Shown here: positions 5,130 to 7,677 of the stretch, piece after piece
Position numbering within the stretch: the stretch's first letter is position 1
Layout: every line of letters starts with the position of its first letter
DNA from: Ruminococcaceae bacterium UBA3903
GTDB taxonomy: Bacteria; Bacillota; Clostridia; Oscillospirales; Acutalibacteraceae
Assembly (NCBI GenBank): GCA_002391625.1
Contig: DGFJ01000013.1
Coordinates: 1 to 7,677, forward strand
Reading direction: 5' to 3'
Length of the DNA stretch: 7,677 bases
The notes under the pieces: model-generated
The model's database searches: none
Seen by the model: only the letters and a program-made list of their open reading frames with translations
Told to the model about the DNA's origin: nothing
Translations under genes and position numbers: made by a program

Positions 5130-5573
5130 TTATAGGTCACAACCACAGCTACCGTCCTCATGGTTACATTCAGGTATTGCACCGACGATAGGTGTAGGGT
5201 CAATGCCTTGCTTTGTGTAATAATCAGAAACAGCGGCTTTAATAGCCTGCTCAGCTAAAACAGAGCAGTGAACCTTTACTGGTGGCAAACCATCTAAAGC
5301 TTCCATAACTGCTTTGTTGGTCAGCTTTAAGGCCTCATCTATAGATTTATCCTTGATAAGCTCTGTTGCCATTGAGCTGGTAGCAATAGCTGCACCACAA
5401 CCAAAGGTTTTAAACTTTACGTCGGTGATAACACCGTTGGTTACCTTTATATACATTTTCATAATGTCGCCGCATTTTGCATTGCCAACTTCACCTATAC
5501 CGTCAGCGTCAACAATTTCGCCTACGTTTCTTGGGTTAGCAAAATGGTCCATTACTTTTTCACTATATGCCAT
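5130..5573 (-). CDS. nifU: Fe-S cluster assembly scaffold NifU/IscU
   Basis: The 147-residue protein is an IscU-fold scaffold on which sulfur from the cysteine desulfurase and iron are built into Fe-S clusters before transfer to apoproteins in the cytoplasm. The three ligand cysteines are present in their standard settings: GNAKCGD (Cys34, with Asp36), FGCGAA (Cys59) and VHCSVLAEQA (Cys103). The LPPVK motif recognised by HscA-type chaperones in proteobacterial IscU also occurs (96-100). The C-terminus PECNHEDGSCGCDL adds three cysteines and a histidine beyond the core fold. It lacks the central ferredoxin and C-terminal Nfu domains of azotobacter NifU. AAGGAG lies 9 nt before the ATG. It is last in an operon, 56 nt after nifS. 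SufU is less likely, since the SufU-specific insertion is not apparent. Confidence 0.95.
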   Translation of the reverse strand: MAYSEKVMDHFANPRNVGEIVDADGIGEVGNAKCGDIMKMYIKVTNGVITDVKFKTFGCGAAIATSSMATELIKDKSIDEALKLTNKAVMEALDGLPPVKVHCSVLAEQAIKAAVSDYYTKQGIDPTPIVGAIPECNHEDGSCGCDL

Positions 5574-5629
5574 ATGTCATTTCTCCTTATCTTTTAAAAT
5601 AGTATATAATAAACAGAGGTTACTCTGAA

Positions 5630-6811
5630 TTATTGCTTTTCTTCGCTTTTTATTCTTTCCCAAACAGGGGACATGGCTCTTAGGTAGCTTACAACCTCAG
5701 GCACGGCCTTTAAGATATAGTCAACGTCCTCCTGTGTGTTTTGATCACTTAGGGATATTCTCAGGGAGCCGTGTGCAATCTCATGAGGTAAACCAATAGC
5801 AAGCAAAACGTGGCTGGGGTCTAAGGAACCAGACGTACAGGCAGAACCAGATGAAGCACATACACCCATTAGGTCTAGGCGAAGCAGTAAACCTTCGCCT
5901 TCAATGCCTTCAAAGCACATATTCATGTTGCCAGGCAGTCTTTTATCCTTATCACCGTTTAGGCGTGAACGTTCAATTTTTGATAAACCCTCAATTAATC
6001 TGTTACGCATAGCCGTAATACGCTTTGTACGTTCCTCCATAGTAGAAACAGCATTTTTTACAGCTGATGCTAAACCAACTATGCCAGCAACGTTCTCTGT
6101 ACCGGCACGTTGACCACGCTCCTGTGCACCACCATCAATTAGTATCTGTGGACGAATACCGCTTCTAATATATAAAGCACCACAGCCCTTAGGACCATGT
6201 AGCTTGTGGGCAGTCATAGACAGCAAATCTATGTTTTGGGCCTGAACATCTATTGGTACGTTACCCATAGCCTGTACAGCGTCAGTGTGAAATAAAACTC
6301 CGTGTTTTTTACATATAGCACCTAGTTCTGAAATTGGTTGTATTGTGCCTATTTCGTTGTTGGCATACATAATAGTAACAAGTGCTGTATCTTCACGGAT
6401 AGCCTGATCTAGTTCCTCAGGACGTACTAAACCGTCGCTGTGGACATCCAACAGTGTTATTTCAAAGCCTTCTGCCTTTAAAGCGTCCAGACTGTGTAAA
6501 ACAGCATGATGCTCAAATGTACTGGAGATTATGTGCTTTTTGCCTTTTTTAGCCATAACCTTAGCTACACCCTTAATTGCCCAGTTGTCTGACTCGCTGC
6601 CGCCAGAGGTAATGAATATTTCCTTTGGCTGTGCATTAATAGCCCTTGCTATGTCAGCTCTGGCAAGCTCTGTAGCTTTTTTAGCATCAGCACCTATTGA
6701 ATACAGGCTGGACGGATTACCGTAAACCTCTGTTAAATATGGCATCATATCCTTTAAAACCTCAGGAGCTAAAGGAGTAGTTGCAGCATTGTCTGCATAT
6801 ATTTTTCTCAT
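5630..6811 (-). CDS. nifS: Cysteine desulfurase NifS/IscS
   Basis: The 393-residue product is a class V aminotransferase-fold, PLP-dependent desulfurase that converts cysteine to alanine and passes the persulfide sulfur to the scaffold encoded next to it. Visible landmarks are YADNAATTP (5-13), SGGSESDNWA (69-78), His101 in FEHHAV, Asn152 in ANNEIG, Asp177 and Gln180 in HTDAVQ, the Schiff-base Lys203 in TAHKLHGPKG, and the catalytic Cys325 in SSGSACTSGS within the long mobile loop of group I enzymes. Length is typical for NifS/IscS and the enzyme looks complete. AAAGGGTGA lies 6 nt before the ATG. It begins 23 nt after rnhA and is followed by nifU. No iscR-like regulator is adjacent. nifS and iscS cannot be separated from sequence alone; the two-gene nifS-nifU layout favours the former name. 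A tRNA-thiolation role is also possible. Confidence 0.96.
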   Translation of the reverse strand: MRKIYADNAATTPLAPEVLKDMMPYLTEVYGNPSSLYSIGADAKKATELARADIARAINAQPKEIFITSGGSESDNWAIKGVAKVMAKKGKKHIISSTFEHHAVLHSLDALKAEGFEITLLDVHSDGLVRPEELDQAIREDTALVTIMYANNEIGTIQPISELGAICKKHGVLFHTDAVQAMGNVPIDVQAQNIDLLSMTAHKLHGPKGCGALYIRSGIRPQILIDGGAQERGQRAGTENVAGIVGLASAVKNAVSTMEERTKRITAMRNRLIEGLSKIERSRLNGDKDKRLPGNMNMCFEGIEGEGLLLRLDLMGVCASSGSACTSGSLDPSHVLLAIGLPHEIAHGSLRISLSDQNTQEDVDYILKAVPEVVSYLRAMSPVWERIKSEEKQ

Positions 6812-6834
6812 CTATAATCACCCTTTATAATAAA

Positions 6835-7272
6835 TTATTTGTATTTTTCCGCAGCAGCCACAGCCAAACGGTCGCACCGTTCGTTTTCTGGATGTCCTGC
6901 GTGACCCTTTACCCATATGATATTCATTTTATGCTTTTCACATAGGCTTAGTAGCCTTTCCCATAAATCTGGGTTTAAAGCTTTTTCTTTTTTGTTACGC
7001 ATCCAGCCGTTGGACTGCCATTTTTTAGCCCAGCCAAGCTTTATGCCGTTGCATACATATTGTGAATCACTGTAGAGCGTTACGTCACATGGCTCCTTTA
7101 GCATTGCCAATGCTTCTATAACAGCACTAAGCTCCATTCTGTTGTTAGTGGTGTTGGACTCTCCACCTGATATTTCTTTTTCGGTATCTTTGTATCGTAG
7201 CACAGCACCCCAACCACCTGCACCAGGATTTCCCTGACAGGCACCGTCTGTATAAATTTCTATTTGTTTCAA
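6835..7272 (-). CDS. rnhA: Ribonuclease HI
   Basis: The 145-residue enzyme cleaves the RNA strand of RNA-DNA hybrids, removing primers and R-loops. The four carboxylates and histidine of bacterial RNase HI are present: Asp9 in IYTDGACQGNPG, Glu47 in NNRMEL, Asp69 in YSDSQYV, His124 in VKGHAGHPENE and Asp134 in ERCDRLA. The basic protrusion that grips hybrids is seen at WAKKWQSNGWMRNKK (81-95). The frame runs back to 7323, but a TTG at 7272 with AAAGGAG 7 nt upstream gives the usual N-terminus MKQIEIYTDG. The longer version adds 17 residues with no family match and no good ribosome site. It is first in an operon with nifS and nifU. Length is close to E. coli RnhA (155). Confidence 0.95.
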   Translation of the reverse strand: MKQIEIYTDGACQGNPGAGGWGAVLRYKDTEKEISGGESNTTNNRMELSAVIEALAMLKEPCDVTLYSDSQYVCNGIKLGWAKKWQSNGWMRNKKEKALNPDLWERLLSLCEKHKMNIIWVKGHAGHPENERCDRLAVAAAEKYK

Positions 7273-7279
7273 CAAAATT

Positions 7280-7286
7280 CTCCTTT
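7280..7286 (-). promoter_or_regulatory. Ribosome binding site deciding the rnhA TTG start
   Basis: AAAGGAG on the minus strand lies 7 nt before the TTG at 7272. It selects this TTG over the in-frame TTG at 7323, which has only a weak AAAGG-like stretch upstream. Confidence 0.85.
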
Positions 7287-7365
7287 GTGTGAAATTTGTC
7301 TGGTTAGTAGAAACAGGCAACAATTAGATGCCTTTGGCAGAAATAGGTGATAATCTGCTTTCATT

Positions 7366-7394
7366 ATTATAACCCTAATGTCAATAGTTTTCAA
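7366..7394 (-). promoter_or_regulatory. Promoter of the rnhA-nifS-nifU operon
   Basis: TTGAAA (7389-7394, minus strand), a 17-nt spacer and a perfect TATAAT (7366-7371) form a good sigma-A promoter. A TTGACA lies inside the spacer, but only 7 nt from the -10, so it cannot serve as the -35. The start would be near 7359, leaving a leader of about 87 nt. The leader contains two 5-bp hairpins (GCAGA/TCTGC and AGGCA/TGCCT) of doubtful meaning. Confidence 0.75.
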
Positions 7395-7677
7395 TATCAC
7401 TTTACTAACTTTTCCAATGTTTATCATAAAACTTGTTATAATTTATTGATTGATATTAATATATGTAATAAAAAGAATAGCTTTTCATGGAGAAATATAT
7501 TTACTTTTTTGCGGGATAATAATATTGTATCCAAAATCTGATTATAAATTATAAATGGATTAAATGTTGTTTGATATAAAACTCATAATGACAGCTTTAT
7601 TGTCAATACTGATAATCAGCTAACAAAAGTTAAAATGGGTTTAATAGTAACGTCTGCACGGAAATCAATTTTGAAAA
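7395..7677. other. AT-rich region upstream of the rnhA operon, no gene seen
   Basis: Both strands are rich in stops and I find no frame with a ribosome site and coding character. The only structure noted is TGACA(7 nt)TGTCA at 7589-7605 and the small palindrome CTGATAATCAG just after it, which could be an operator for a gene beyond the window. The final 60 bp may belong to the leader of such a gene. Confidence 0.5.

Noticed and set aside
5314..5628. Plus-strand frames opposite nifU and nifS
   Set aside because: They are antisense shadows of strongly conserved genes.
7347..7541. 64-codon plus-strand frame upstream of rnhA
   Set aside because: It overlaps the operon promoter, is rich in Asn, Phe and Ile as expected from AT-rich spacer DNA, and lacks a ribosome site.
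7617..7677. Possible start of a riboswitch or leader at the right end
   Set aside because: The stretch is cut by the window and no known aptamer consensus could be recognised.

Overview
The window looks like one end of a draft contig from a low-GC Firmicute, most likely an anaerobic gut-type member of the class Clostridia. The grounds are AT-rich spacers, strong AAGGAGG-type ribosome sites, TTG and GTG starts, sigma-A promoters, and proteins that read like clostridial PgcA, NifS and NifU. No finer assignment is possible by eye. The first 19 bases are the Tn5 mosaic-end adapter of a sequencing library and are not genomic.

Left part (20-2016, minus strand): the 5' end of an insertion sequence, probably ISL3 family, is cut by the contig end. 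It lies 33 bp downstream of the stop of pgcA, an alpha-phosphoglucomutase gene, and points the same way. A perfect 12-bp inverted repeat pairs the transposase leader with its own start codon, which would silence transcripts entering from pgcA. pgcA has its own extended -10 promoter and a second promoter further upstream.

Middle part (2224-4907, plus strand): a divergent promoter precedes a single-pass membrane protein with an acidic, repetitive cytoplasmic N-terminus and two duplicated GxW (lipocalin-like) extracellular domains. A strong terminator ends it. Next come about 200 bp of AT-rich DNA without a gene and then an isolated, AT-rich kinase gene of the aminoglycoside/choline phosphotransferase fold. 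That gene has its own promoter and a roughly 250-nt leader holding three overlapping mini-ORFs and a long hairpin. The arrangement recalls antibiotic-inducible attenuators and is the most unusual thing here.

Right part (5066-7394, minus strand): an operon runs rnhA - nifS - nifU (RNase HI, cysteine desulfurase, Fe-S scaffold), driven by a good sigma-A promoter and closed by a 15-bp perfect stem that can terminate both ways. NifS supplies persulfide sulfur and NifU assembles the cluster; RNase HI is an unrelated housekeeping partner. The last 280 bp hold no gene that I can support.
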